A DNA stretch of 64,000 bases from Cryptomeria japonica (Eukaryota; Streptophyta; Pinopsida; Cupressales; Cupressaceae), in contig NC_081409.1 in the NCBI RefSeq assembly GCF_030272615.1, positions 246,825,502 through 246,889,501 on the forward strand, in the 5' to 3' direction. Each line of letters begins with the position of its first letter. Positions within the stretch are counted from its first letter, which is position 1. The translations under genes were made by a program, and so were the position numbers. Shown here in pieces: positions 24,101 to 35,539 of the stretch. A model generated the notes under the pieces. That model searched no databases, was not told the origin of the DNA, and worked only from the letters and a program-made list of their open reading frames with translations.

Positions 24101-25903
24101 CCCTAGTCTACCTCTCAGATATTCAAAGGTTGTCTTAGGCAAAGGCTTAGTGAATATATCCACTAACTACTCTTTGCTAGACACATAATCCATTTTTACT
24201 TTCTTCTCCTGTACTCTTTCCCTTAGAAAGTGATACTTCAACTCAATGTGCTTTGTTCTTGCATGTAATACAAGATTTTTTGAAATATTAATAGCACTAG
24301 TGTTATCACAATGAATAGTCACCGGTTTAGACATGTCTTCCTTATAACCTTCCAAAATATGTGGCATCCATATAGCTTGATTACAATTCATTGATGCTGC
24401 CACATATTCTCCTTTAGCTGCAAATTGTGAAATAAAAGATTGTTTCTTGCTTATCTAGGACACCAATCTTTCTCCTAAAAAGAAAGCTCCACCGGTTGTG
24501 CTTTTTCGGTCATCAACATTTCCAACCCAGTTTGCATCTGTGAAAACTTTTAAAGAAAAATTATCATTGTAAGGATACCACAAACCATAATCAATTATTC
24601 CTTTCAAATAACTGAATATCCTTTTTACCCCTACCATGTGTGTCTCCTTAGGATCTTTCTGAAATATTGCAATCAATCCAACAACATGTGCAATGTCCGG
24701 TCTACTGTGAACAACATAATGCAACTTTCCAATCATAGACCTGTATTCTTTCTCATCCACAAACAATGAATCATCTTGTTTTGACAATTTACAACTTGTC
24801 ACCATCAGAGTACCAACCAGTTTACAATCTTTCGTGCCAAAAGTTTTCAAGACTTCTTTTACATACTTAGTCTAACAAATAAATATTTCATTCTCCAGTT
24901 GTTGAATTTGTAAACCAATAGAGAATTTTATCTCACTGATAAGAGACATCTCAAATTCTTTCTTCATTTCATCTGCAAAAGGCATACGCATGTCATCATT
25001 TCCACCAAATATTATATCATAAATAAAAAATTCAGCAGTTAACATTTTGTCTCCACGAGTTTTCAAATATATGTTACTATATTCACTGGATCTCCGTATT
25101 CCTATCTTGATAATATGTGCATGCAATCTTTCAAACCATGCTATGTGAGATTGCTTCAATCTATATAGTGCCTTGTGTAGTTTACAAACCATATTTTCAT
25201 CTTCACTCAATGCAAAACCATCTGGTTGTTCTATATATACTTCTTCTTCCAAGATACCATTCAGAAAAGCTAATTTAACGTCCATATGATATACCTTAAA
25301 TCCTTTAAAATAAGCAAAGGCAAGCAACATTCTAACACCTTCAAGTCTTATCGCCAGTGCAAAGGTTTCACCATAGTCTTCACCTTCTTCTTGTGCATAC
25401 CCTTTGCAAACAAATCTCACCTTGTTTCTAACAGCTTCACCATCCTCATTAAGTTTGCTTCTGAATACCCATTTTGTCCCAATAACATTTTTGTCTTCCG
25501 GTCTAGGAACAAGAGACTATGTATTGTTCTTCTCAATCTGGTCAAGTTCTTCATTCATTGCATTCAACCAGTCTTCATCTTTCAAAGCTTCTCTAATAGT
25601 CTTCGACTCAATAGTTGAAATCAGACATGAATTCTCTCTGATTTTTCTTCTTGTCTCCACACTAGCACTCTTGTCATATATAATCTGGTCTTTTGAATGA
25701 TTTAGCCTTAGATATCTTGGGATTACTGCTTCCGGTGCAATGCTTTTTGCTTCATGTTCATCATCTTCTTCATCACTTACCAATTGAGCTCCTATTTCTG
25801 CATTGTTTTGGTCATCTTCCTTTTGCACTTCCAATTCAATAATCACAAGTTTCTGATCATCATCTACTTCATCAGATCGGCTAGTATCATCACATTTGTT
25901 CAC
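24100..25903 (-). pseudogene. Element C reverse transcriptase and RNase H
   Basis: The minus-strand protein has the copia RT order: IREALKDEDWLNAMNEELDQ, RPEDKNVIGTKWVFRSK, RFVCKGYAQEEGEDYGETFA, VYHMDVKLAFLNG, VCKLHKALYRLKQSHIAW, then RNase H with TDANWVGNVDDRKSTTGGAF, IHCDNTSAINISKN and VDIFTKPLP. The catalytic YVDD box has become FIYDIIFGG, losing one catalytic Asp. Stops lie where Trp or Gln is expected (NNT-stop-SLVPRP, FIC-stop-TKYVKE, LVS-stop-ISKKQ, SSKE-stop-LVDIF). No integrase precedes it; the region 25,904-26,289 that links it to gag carries no protease or integrase motif. Confidence 0.93.
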
Positions 25904-26289
25904 AACTAGGGTTTCCAGTGAGAATGCTCTTGCACCAATTCACAAATCTCCACAATCTGCTATCAACTTTAATCAAAGTAGTACTCAAAAGATCTTCAAT
26001 GTTTCTAACGTTCTCTAGATGTTCTCTCAACAATAGTAAGTGAAAAAATATGAAACTATCAAATAAGTTTTATTTTCCTTTTACTAAATCGGTTGAACAT
26101 ACCCTAATAACTGTTCAACTCTAAAACTTCATACCGACACACATATCACATTCAATTTACTAGTTTGATCACAATATCACTTCATAACAATATTATGCAT
26201 CATAGTATGGAGATTTAACTTACCACATACCATTCAAGGGGTCTGAAAATGGATCTGACAGTGTGTTCCCCCTAAGCCTCATACATAGC

Positions 26290-28647
26290 TTAGTTTTCTA
26301 GTGAAGGATTCTCCACACTAGGTGAAGAATTGGAGTCCTCAAGTATCTCCTCACTTTTCTTTTTCCAAATCTTGTTCATCTCATTCCTAGTTTCCTCCAC
26401 ATCTACTTTCTTCTTTCCTTTCTAATCAACAAATGGATTAACCGGTTTGTTCATTTTAGCTCTATAAAACTTTGCAATGTGTCCCAGTTTGTGACAATGG
26501 AAACATGCCATTCCAGATGCTCTCTAGGGTCCAACATTGCCTCTACCAGTTATTCTTCTGCAATTCATAGCTACATGTCCATAGTTATGACAAATAGTGC
26601 AAATTGTTGGTATTTTGGTATGGTTTTGTCATTGATGTCAACACCTAGTAAACACTTATCAACTATGGCACTTTGGAGAATCAACAACATTCACTGGCAA
26701 GCAAGTGACTTATGCACAGTCACCGGTATCTGGTACACCGACAGGATAAAATGATCACTGACACTTGGAAGGGCATGGAAAACACTTGGTTATGTCGAAG
26801 ACATTGTGTGGACACCTTGTCTTGGAGTTTTGTTAATTGGCATATTCGTATTTATATATTTGCTGTTATCGGCAAATAGGTCCAGGTTACACCAACAGGT
26901 TTATCTTTTCCAGATCAGCATGGCATGCTATGGAGATGACTTATTGTTGTTGTAAATGTATTAAGCCGACATGGTGAATCGATTATTGCATCGGGTATTA
27001 ATTAATTTGTAAATTAATTTTATTGTATTTTCCTTTAGAGCTGGCCTACTAAAATTGGTCTTAGGGTATGATATAAATGTAAGATCTTATTTGTAAGATT
27101 GTGTGTGAAATGCAAAAAAGGATTGTGTGAAGGTATATGTGAGAATAAGCAGAGCTATACACGTAGACATCATTTGAAGATTGAAGGAGGGTTTTTGTGA
27201 AGACAATCGGAACTACACCGATACTGAATCCAGCATATGAAGATGCTATTTTGACAAGTACATTCTTATTGGATTTAACCATCCAATTGTAGTCAGTGTG
27301 ACTCCTATTTTGTGATTGAGCAGTGAGCTCTAGGCGCTTGGCCTTTCTGTATGTGCAGACCCCATTTGTATACACTTACTATCTACAGTAGTATCATCTG
27401 ATTGTGGGTAAGGTTTCCCACCATGGTTTTTCCCCTTACAGGGTTTCCACGTACAAATATTGGTGTTATGTGTTGTGGATGACTTTGTCCTTTTGTTTCA
27501 TGCATTAATCCTTACCGATATTGAAATTAACTGTTAAAATTGTCTACCGACATATTAGACTGGTTTACCGGTATTAAGCATTAAGTTGGTTTAATGGTTT
27601 TTAGTTTGAATTTGTTAGACAACTGATTCACCCCCCCACCTTTCAGTTATCTCCGGGACCTAACACAAATCACATTCTATCTGTTCTCCATTTCATAAGG
27701 ACTAGATTGGTTCACATAAGGTCTCTGCCAAGTAGGGTTTCTTCGGTCATAGGATGATCTCTGCCATTCACCATTAGACATCTAACCCATGTAAGATATC
27801 TAATTGTTCACTCTAGACCTGTACTCAATAGCTCTATGCCCACACTTGTTGTAATTGTAGCAATAACCGTTAAAATTACTAGCTTATATCCATCATATGT
27901 ATTAGGTCTATTACCATTAATAACAATAGATCTATTTCTACAAACATTAGCAGTATGACCTACCTTATGACTGTTAAAGCATACTAGTTTGTAGGTTCTC
28001 TTACCAATGTTCTTCTTTTTCTTCTTTGGTGCAGATTTGGCTTCATGCAAGGTGTCCGTGGTACTCGATGGTTCTCCTTGTTCAAAGGTTGTGAATCCCA
28101 AGCCATGTGTATCTCCGTTTTGCCTTTGTGACTGAATTAGCTCATCAAGCATAGCAGTGCTTTTGTTGTAATTAGTCAATATCTCATTAGCATCAGCCAA
28201 ATCCTTAGTAAGATCTTCATTCTTTTTCATAAGACTCTCTTTAAGAGACATAGCGATGTCTAGATCAGTTTTCACTTCCTCTTTTTCCTCTTGAAGATGT
28301 GCATGCAAGGTACTAATATCCCAGTTCAGCTTAATAATCTCATGCTCCTTATCTCTTATCGTGCCTTCATCTATTCTTATAGCTTCCAACTCTTGACTCA
28401 TCTTGATAGTAAGGCCTTCCAACTCTCTCTTTAGATTTGCCTTATCATCAGTCAACTTTTCCACCTAATTCACCAAGGCATCAATGTTTGCTTCCTTAGA
28501 TGAACTATTTTCACTAATTTTATACAGTTGTTCAGCTAGCTCTCTTCTTTTAGCCAAATAAGCTTTATACTTGACCCTTAACTCACCTAGGGCTTCTTCA
28601 GATTCTGCAAGCCTATTTGAAAGCTCCCTATAACTCATATCCCCCAT
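26290..28647 (-). pseudogene. Element C Gag-like coiled-coil and zinc-knuckle protein (split by solo LTR E)
   Basis: Starts MGDMSYRELSNRLAESEE at 28,647 on the minus strand, a leucine/glutamate/lysine-rich coiled coil closely related to the intact protein at 59,851. A stop interrupts at 28,465-28,467 (LVN-stop-VEKL, Gln expected). The knuckle region includes CFNSHKVGHTANVC (second Cys lost), a damaged second knuckle (YNKCGHRAIEY) and, left of solo LTR E, CTICHNYGHVAMNC and CFHCHKLGHIAKFY. It ends near 26,290 with a VDVEETRNEMNKIWKKKSEE tail also seen in J. Such proteins package retroelement RNA. The link to a copia RT is notable because F, with the same type of protein, has no RT. Confidence 0.9.
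26605..27665 (+). mobile_element. Solo LTR E
   Basis: A 1,061-bp LTR from TGTTGGTATTTTGG to GGACCTAACA in the plus orientation, inside the minus-strand gag of C. Perfect 5-bp duplication CAAAT at 26,600-26,604 and 27,666-27,670. It has the CATTGATGTCAACAC block, the GTTTTTCCCC...GGGTTTCCACGT block near 27,425 and GATTCACCCCCCC near 27,625. Confidence 0.93.
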
Positions 28648-28704
28648 GATATCCTCAAGGATATTTACGTCAAGCGGTTAAACTTCTACACACAGAGGAT
28701 CAAT

Positions 28705-28717
28705 GCTCTGATACCAA
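28705..28717 (-). promoter_or_regulatory. Element C primer-binding site
   Basis: On the minus strand TTGGTATCAGAGC, one base after the 5' LTR end. It is complementary to the 3' end of initiator tRNA-Met, the usual primer of plant copia elements, and fixes the orientation of C. Confidence 0.92.
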
Positions 28718-28718
28718 T

Positions 28719-30221
28719 TGTTATTTGCGAGGAACCAACCAATAATTAAAATAAAATTTTAAAACTTTAACAACCACCAAAAACTTCTTTCAAAAAAACT
28801 CATAAACAGTACCGGTAATAACTGAAATCATACTGCTGATCAAATTTATCAAACTGCTCATTTAAATGTTCATCAACATGCATGTAATAGAAAGATATAA
28901 ACTCAACACATAAGAAATCAATCAACACATGAACACCAATATTTTCACATGGAAACCCAAATGGGAAAAAACACGATGGGAATTGGTACCCACAAGATTT
29001 TTGCACTCTTTTGGAATGCGCCCTGTTAGGAGCCTAGCATGGTTAGGAGCTTACAATTATGCCCGGTTAGGAGCAGACCTTGTTAGGAGTCCCCCGATTA
29101 AGAGATTTACCTCAACCCTGTTAGGAGATTTACTCTATTAGGAGTAACCTTATGATTGGATTTAGAACCAAAGCTAATGAGTCACCTGGTGAAGGGATTT
29201 ATACAATCAGGCCTGTCAAGACCTACCCAGTTAAGGGATTTTGAGTCTACTGCAACTGCTAGGGAACAATAGATGTATGATCTCAAATTAGCACTCTTTG
29301 TTTGATTGTACAAATCCTTTCCTGCTCCAATATGCTTCTCTCTTGTAGACACACACACTGGTTCGACCACACACATTTCCTTTGATCACTGACACAGTAA
29401 ATCATCACATACTTACCCTAAATAGACTTTACAACCTAGTTGGTTACAACACCCTAACCTCATACTAAGATTTACATCATAGATCATCATATATCTTTAC
29501 AACTCATTACAGATCATTATATGGATCATTACAACCAATTACAAATCAATTACAACCGTTGAATGATCACCGCACATTGATCTGATACAGTTTCAAACCC
29601 TTAGCTCATTCTACTAATCACTTTGCTCATTCCCAAGAAATTTGCTCTTTGATTGTGCCAGAACAATATTATATCACTTCACGTGGATTCAACCACATCA
29701 TCACCATCTTGCAAACATAATGTAATACACTGCCGAACTCAAAATCATTACCAATTATAAGATTTAAATGCCAATTCTTAAACCCTACTAAAACCTTACA
29801 AAAAATACATCAGTCAATCACATACATGACTTCCGATAGCCAAAACATGATGCGGTTCTGGTCATAACCTCATTACAATGTTACAAACACATATTCCAAA
29901 CCGCAACACCAAATTCCTCATCAATCTCTAGATCCAATTACTTAAGCATAACTCAGTTTCACATTTACCGGTTAAAGTCGTATTTGCCAGTTAATTGTCA
30001 AATCCACTCCATAGCTTTCTGGTCAATCATAGACGACTTAGATAACATGATAGAACAATGTAACCATAGTTGCCATCAATGACAACACAAACTGATTATC
30101 AAGTCATCTAAAAACATCTAAACAATATCATCACCAATAGTCCTTATACTGGTTCATCAATATCATCAACAATTATGACAATATGCCAACATACATTATC
30201 AGTTATGCCAATATGCCAATA
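28719..30221 (-). mobile_element. Element C 5' LTR
   Basis: A 1,503-bp LTR; on plus it starts TGTTATTTGCGAGG and ends GCCAATA. It is uninterrupted and so shows where solo LTR D entered its partner (after ACTCA(C/T)AAAC). Confidence 0.9.
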
Positions 30222-30975
30222 ATACGGTATTTCTGGTGGTGTAGTGTATTGCGGTTGATCTTGACATAACTTCCGGTGGAGTTGATCATTTGGGAATTTG
30301 ATTTAGGACCTTACTGTGCTATGAAAATCATTATATTGGTCCGATGATCTATCTTTTTATCGTGTGATGTAATTTTTGTCATTATGAGTTGAGGGTTAGG
30401 GTTTAGCCGACCTTGTTATCAAGGTTGATGAATTGTATATATAGGTAAATTATTTATGTAGTTTGGGTGTTGATATTGTGTTTGCATTATCAGAGAGAGA
30501 TTTATGTGCGAACAAGTGATTTATCATTCGGTTTTGAGTTTGAGGTGAGATTGGTCTTGCAGAGTAGATAATTGTGCTTAATTGGAACTATAATCAGGCA
30601 TTGAGAGATGCTATTCTTTTAGTTCACTTCTTCCAGATTGTAGTCTGAATCTTATTGTAAGTCAGTGAGACTTCCTTGAGGGTTGTAGCCTTCCAAACAA
30701 ATATCTTTTAAGCAATGAGCTCTAGGCAGTGTGCCTAAATATATGTGCTTTCCCCATTGTAATATTTTCACATACTACAGCAGAGTATCATCTTACTGTG
30801 GGTAGAATCCCACTGTGGTTTTTCCCTTAATCATGTTTTCCATATCAAAATATTGGTGTTGTGCTATTAATTTGATTATATGTCTATTAGATCTGTTATT
30901 GTACTTAAAGTTTTATATTCTGGTGAAGACTGATTCATCCCCCCTCTTAGTCTTCCTTCTTGGTTGCTGCTAACA
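30222..30975 (+). mobile_element. Element B 5' LTR, right piece
   Basis: Resumes at GGTATTTCTGGTGGTGTAG and ends TGCTAACA. It matches 46,222-46,256 plus 52,195-52,919. It contains GTGGTTTTTCCC near 30,814 and GATTCATCCCCCC near 30,931. Confidence 0.9.
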
Positions 30976-30976
30976 A

Positions 30977-30988
30977 TTGGTATCAGAT
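30977..30988 (+). promoter_or_regulatory. Element B primer-binding site
   Basis: TTGGTATCAGAT, two bases off the tRNA-Met complement at its end, one base after the 5' LTR. The leader continues to an ATG at 31,032 (MAAQGI), which K interrupts. Confidence 0.85.
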
Positions 30989-31049
30989 CTCGATCCTCTG
31001 ATAAAAGCTTAATCTCTTGAGGAGATCTGAGATGGCAGCTCAAGGTATT

Positions 31050-33165
31050 TGTTAACACAAAAGTTTGCACCCTTGGTGATCAAGCTTGACCACTAACCTT
31101 CTGAAACATTGAATCAACCTCTCAAGTGTGAGACCTTGTATTGTTGTGAGGTCGAATCTCCAGAGAAGGCTGACTTCCTCTTCAATATGAATGCAGAATG
31201 TTGGACCAACCCAACACTGATAAAACTAATATATGGTCTGACAAAGAAAAGGGAGGAGGAAAGGGAAACTGAAAGAGAGGGAAAGGGGTTTGCACCCAGA
31301 CTGAAATGATGATCTCTCCTGCCTATAAATGCACAGAAAATGAATAAGACTACCCAAGTATGCACAATTTCCTATCTTAACTAGCCCCTGAAGTGTAGAG
31401 TGAAGGCTGTAATTTGTAAGATAATAGGAGGAACTGATCTAGTTCACAGATGATATCCACAAGGAATCAACACAGTCATCTATACTCAGGAAACAAATTA
31501 AAATGCACTCAGACAAAGAGGTAAAAGAAATACACAGATTGACAGAACTTAAAGGAGGAAAATAGGTGAATTATATTCATGTAAGGGCAAGCCAAAAATT
31601 TACAAGTGTAGAGAAACATAATAATTCTATATGAGAAAAGAAGGGAGAATATCCTGAGAAAAATGTACAAAATTGCCTTTATAGTTCAGGCATAACTCAG
31701 ATGGTTACATTGAGTAAAACCTAACCCTACCCAGGTTAGGTTACAAAAAAATAAGAGAGGAGGAGAAGAGATCAGATTGACAGATCTGATGGCATACTAT
31801 AACAGCTCTACAACTTGTTTCTCTATCTCTGGAAGCACGAAAAAACCCCCCTCAGTGAAGTAATCCCTACCAACAAACATGGTTGAGAACATTTGCAGGG
31901 ACAAAAAGTCTCTATTCTATATTAAAGAGGTCATGGTGGCATTTGAAAACAGCCTGCAGGGTCACATCTGAAGTAATGACAAGCAAATATGGTGCCTGGA
32001 GGGCGATCAGATCAGATATGAGGCATCGAGTTGACCAGGAAGAACATCTTGACAGTCAGGTTGACAACAACTCCTTTGCGAAATTTCAAATGCCAACAAC
32101 CTCTGCGAATTCAAATGCTGATCGTTGATTCGAGAGATTCACGCAAAGATGGATGCATGAGATCTATCCATCTAGGCCTCCAGCAGGCCCAACCGATGGT
32201 TAAAACATGGCCGTCGGATCGGGGCTTTATGAAGATCCGATGACCAGAATTGGTCAACGTGGCACCCCGGGTCCACGTATCCTTACTATGTTTGACCGCT
32301 AAATGGCCCCTGAATTCCTATCCCGTAGGACCCCTACGGGCCCGACTTTACCTTGCGGGATAAACATTTGCTTTAATTATTCCTTGTTCCTTATCCCACA
32401 ACACTTTGCACTCTTCGAATTTACCCCATGGGATAAGAAAAATGCTTTGTAGTTTCTATTTGCTCGTTATCGCACGAGATCTCTCTTGTCTTTGTTTTCC
32501 TTCACAAGATAAGGGTCCTTTGTTCCCCTTGTATCTTATCCTGTGGCATCAACTGTGCGTTGTTCTAACCTCGCAGGATAAGAAGAAAGCCTTTCACTTT
32601 GATTTCTTATCCCGTGTCCCATCTGTTGTCATCATTCCCCTTCGCGGGATAAGGAGGAATACTTCATGGCCTTTGAAAATTCTTATCTCGCAACCTCTAC
32701 TTATTGTGTTTGAAAATAATGCGACTAGTAAGAGGAAGGGGGAAATTGTCCCACTGACGATCGAGAGCCCCTCTAGCCAGTTGAACCTAAGTGAGTTGGC
32801 CGACTGACCCGATCAAATCGAAAAAGAATTGGGCCCTGCTTTGCACTTTTATTTGTTACTTTTCTTATCCCGCGTGGTCTCAACTGTCTTCATTTATCTC
32901 CGCAAGATAAGCGGTCCAAGCTTTATCCTTGTTCTCTTATCATGTGGGACCTTATCCGATGAGATCAAAATCTTTCCAAACACTTAGCTAATTGGATACC
33001 ACCTTGGTGGTCAATAACGCGACCCGATCTTAGTGGTCAATAACACTGCTCGGTCAATAACACAACCTGTTATTAACACATCATATAACCCTCTTGTTAT
33101 ATGACTTTGCAAAACTATGAAGAAGCAGCTAACCCTGCTAAGACTGATAACACGACATGTTATCA
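31050..33165. mobile_element. Insertion K, likely a 2.1-kb solo LTR
   Basis: Starts TGTTAACACAAAAG and ends CATGTTATCA, flanked by a perfect 5-bp duplication GTATT (31,045-31,049 and 33,166-33,170). TG...CA ends and a 5-bp duplication indicate integrase-made insertion. I see no protein domain, primer-binding site or internal repeat pair, so a solo LTR of a different (possibly gypsy) family is the best reading. Its right half is GC-richer than its neighbours and holds a hairpin-motif array (32,317-32,963) plus repeated GGTCAATAAC at about 33,010-33,062. The short open frames inside are not genes. Confidence 0.8.
32317..32963. repeat. Array of GGGATAAG / CTTATCCC motifs in alternating orientation
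   Basis: Direct motifs (GCGGGATAA type) lie near 32,354, 32,428, 32,503, 32,572, 32,643 and 32,901. Inverse motifs (CTTATCCCGCG type) lie near 32,318, 32,389, 32,465, 32,535, 32,607, 32,682, 32,864, 32,934 and 32,950. They mostly alternate, so neighbours can pair into hairpins with stems of about 8-11 bp and loops of about 25-35 bases. The sequence between motifs is not repeated. Confidence 0.85.
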
Positions 33166-33170
33166 GTATT

Positions 33171-34339
33171 GACTAACGTAAAATGTTAGCCACGCTGAAA
33201 TCCTAGATTTGAGATCTGCTAAGGTTGGCACAAAAATTGACAACAATATTCTTTTCAAGAAGGACAGTCCGAGGTTTGATGGAAGTAACTATACTAAATG
33301 GAAGAACCGTATGGAGGTGCACCTGAAATGTCTTGGAGAAGATTACTATAAGATCACAAATAATCCCTATGTTGTTCCTCAAAATGGACCATCTACTCCG
33401 GATGAGGTTAAGGAAGAAGAATATAACATTAGAGCAAAGGAAGCATTGCTTAGTGGCTTGACTGATTCAGAAATGACAAATGTTATGGGACTTCAAATTG
33501 CACATGAGATCTGGGAGAAGCTTGAGATTCTATATGAAGGTGAAAAATAGGTGAAAGTTGCTAAGTTGCAGAGTTTTAAAGGAAAATATGAGACATTGAA
33601 GATGGGAGATGATGAGAACATACATTCTTGTATGGCTAAGGTGAATGACCTTGTCCTAGGTATCAGATGTGCTGGCGAAAGCATTGAGGAAGATGAAATT
33701 GTTGCCAAGGTGCTGAGATCTTTGCCTTCTGCTTATAAACATAAGGTTGCTGCTATTGATGAGATCCGAAGTGTGACTACAGTGACAAGAGATATGTTGG
33801 TTGGAAAGCTTGCTGCATTTGAGCTGAGCGAGTTTAGAGAATCACATGGAAAGTCTAAAACAACAATTAGAGAATCTACGTCTGTATCCTGTAAGAAGAA
33901 GTATGATCCTAATGAGTGCAAAATATCCAGATATGAAAGAGAGAGAAGAGAGATAGCAGAGCAATAAAGAGAGCTTGATGAGATTGAGGCACTGATTGCC
34001 CTGAGATTGTCTAAAGGTACCAGGAAGTATGATGGAAAGTTGCCCTTGAAATGTTTCTCTTGTAATAAGATAGGACATTTTGCTTCTAGATGCCTGGAGA
34101 GAATGGCTAAGAATGACAGGTATGATAAGTTTGATAAGCATGATAGGAATGGTAGATATGAGAAGCATGATAAGTATGATAAGCCTTATAAGTCTAACCA
34201 AAAGTTTAGGAACTAGAAAAACTGTTATTATGCTATAGATGAAGGTGTTACAGATGATGAATCAAAAGAAGATGAAGTTGTATTCCTTGCCATTAAGGAA
34301 GATGGACCTGTACCTATTGATTCCACTAGCTGTACTATT
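33171..34339 (+). pseudogene. Element B gag (UBN2-type capsid plus zinc knuckle)
   Basis: One continuous frame from about 33,209 reads SPRFDGSNYTKWKNRMEVHL, EALLSGLTDSEMTNVMGL and IAHEIWEKLEILYEGEK, a copia capsid domain, then CFSCNKIGHFASRC near 34,052 (CCHC nucleic-acid-binding knuckle) and a Asp/Lys-rich tail (DKFDKHDRNGRYEKHDKYDK). Stops are at 33,548-33,550 (TAG), 33,965-33,967 (TAA) and 34,214-34,216 (TAG), each where Gln fits, with no frameshift in between. The N-terminal ATG at 31,032 is cut off by K, and the joined leader has stops. Gag forms the virus-like particle that encloses element RNA. Confidence 0.93.
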
Positions 34340-34668
34340 GAGGAGAAAGCTTTGGATGCTAAGGTTGAAGAGAAAGATGATTGGGTGATTAATAGTGGCT
34401 ATTCACATCATATGACCGGTGATAAAAGAAAATTTTTGAGTATGGAAAAATATGATGGTGGAATAGTTAGATTTGGAGATGACAAAGCCTGTGTAATCTA
34501 TGGGAGAAGCTCTATTTATTTTGATGGAAAACATAACACTTATGATGTCTTGTATGTTGAAGGTTTGAAGCATAATATTTTAAGTGTTGGATAGATGGTT
34601 GATAAGGGTTATGATCTATAATTCAAGGATGGTAAATGCACGATCTTGAATACCTCTGGTATAGAGAT
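34340..34668 (+). pseudogene. Element B protease domain
   Basis: Follows gag in the same frame. DDWVINSGYSHHMTGDKRKF near 34,376 is the copia aspartic protease active site, where the family has W.(I/L)DSGAS.HM; here the catalytic Asp is Asn. It continues with VRFGDDKACVI and the conserved YVEGLKHNILSVG. Stops at 34,592-34,594 and 34,618-34,620 stand where Gln is expected (VG-stop-MV, DL-stop-FK). The frame is cut at 34,668 (NTSGIEI) by element F and resumes as integrase at 41,282. Confidence 0.9.
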
Positions 34669-35468
34669 TGTTGGCATATGCACACTCCAATGAGACATTG
34701 TAGGTGATTGAAGGTTTTGTCATTGATGGAAACCTTACAATCCTATGGCACCGACAAGGCATTACACCGGCACTAGCAGGATCAAACTCTACACTCGCAC
34801 TCAGACCACCGACACCGACAAAGAAAGGAAGCATACCGACACAGAGGCCGACATAATTTTTGTTATATTATATTTTGTTTATTATTGTAAAATATTTGTA
34901 AGCCGACTTGGCATCATTGTAAAATGACTCTTATATAAGAGAGATCATTGTAGAACATTTGTAAGAAAGATAGTGGAATATATCAGGCGAAATAAGGCAG
35001 ACCTATTATGCGAATTATAGGTTAAGGGTTTATGTAAGAAGTAGAGCAGAAACTGGTACTGGATCTGGCATTATAGATGCTATTCTAAAGCAGTACAAGA
35101 TACTGGATTTGTATAATCCTTTTGTAAGTCAGTGAGACTTCCCATTTTGTCTTTGAGCAGTGAGCTCTAGGCAGTTGGCCTTCCTGCATGTGCAGGCCCC
35201 TCTTGTAAGTAATATTCTCTTATTGGCTAGTAAGTGAATATTGTGGGTCACAAATCCCACCGAGGTTTTTCCCACATCGGGTTTCCTTGTTAAATCCTTT
35301 TGTCATGGTGTGCTTTTCATGTGGATGCTTTTAATTCTATTTATTGCATTATTTCTTGCATATCGGTACACTGTTATAATATGTTCTACATGTTTTAAGT
35401 TAAGAAATTCAATTCACCTGTTAGATACTGATTCACCCCCCCTCTCAGTATTTGTGGGAATCCTAACA
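34669..35468 (+). mobile_element. Element F 5' LTR
   Basis: 800 bp, TGTTGGCATATG to GAATCCTAACA. Matches 40,493-41,281 throughout with scattered, mostly transitional differences. GAGGTTTTTCCC near 35,260 and GATTCACCCCCCC near 35,430 are the shared LTR marks. Confidence 0.94.
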
Positions 35469-35469
35469 A

Positions 35470-35482
35470 TTGGTGTCAGAGC
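35470..35482 (+). promoter_or_regulatory. Element F primer-binding site
   Basis: TTGGTGTCAGAGC one base after the LTR; one mismatch to the initiator tRNA-Met complement. Confidence 0.9.
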
Positions 35483-35539
35483 TTGGTCCTCTATTTTCAA
35501 AAGCCTAACAACTTGAGGAAGATCTTGACACTGGTAGAG

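Larger units (their letters stand above)
21149..30221 (-). mobile_element. Copia-like element C, minus strand, nested in B's 5' LTR
   Basis: Read on the minus strand: 5' LTR 30,221-28,719, primer-binding site 28,717-28,705, gag, RT-RNase H, polypurine tract near 23,752-23,765, 3' LTR 23,751-21,149. LTRs are about 1.5 kb once solo LTR D is removed. Solo LTR E lies in gag. Protease and integrase are missing. No clear target duplication is seen; the right junction (AATA at 30,218-30,221, then ATACGGTATT) has drifted from the expected CAACA end. Confidence 0.88.

Noticed and set aside
21149-30230. Target-site duplication for element C
   Set aside because: Left flank GATTTGCA and right flank ATACGG do not match under any boundary I tried; I leave it unassigned.
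31109-32807. Small reading frames inside K taken as genes
   Set aside because: No domain, no codon-like composition, and they lie within a likely solo LTR.
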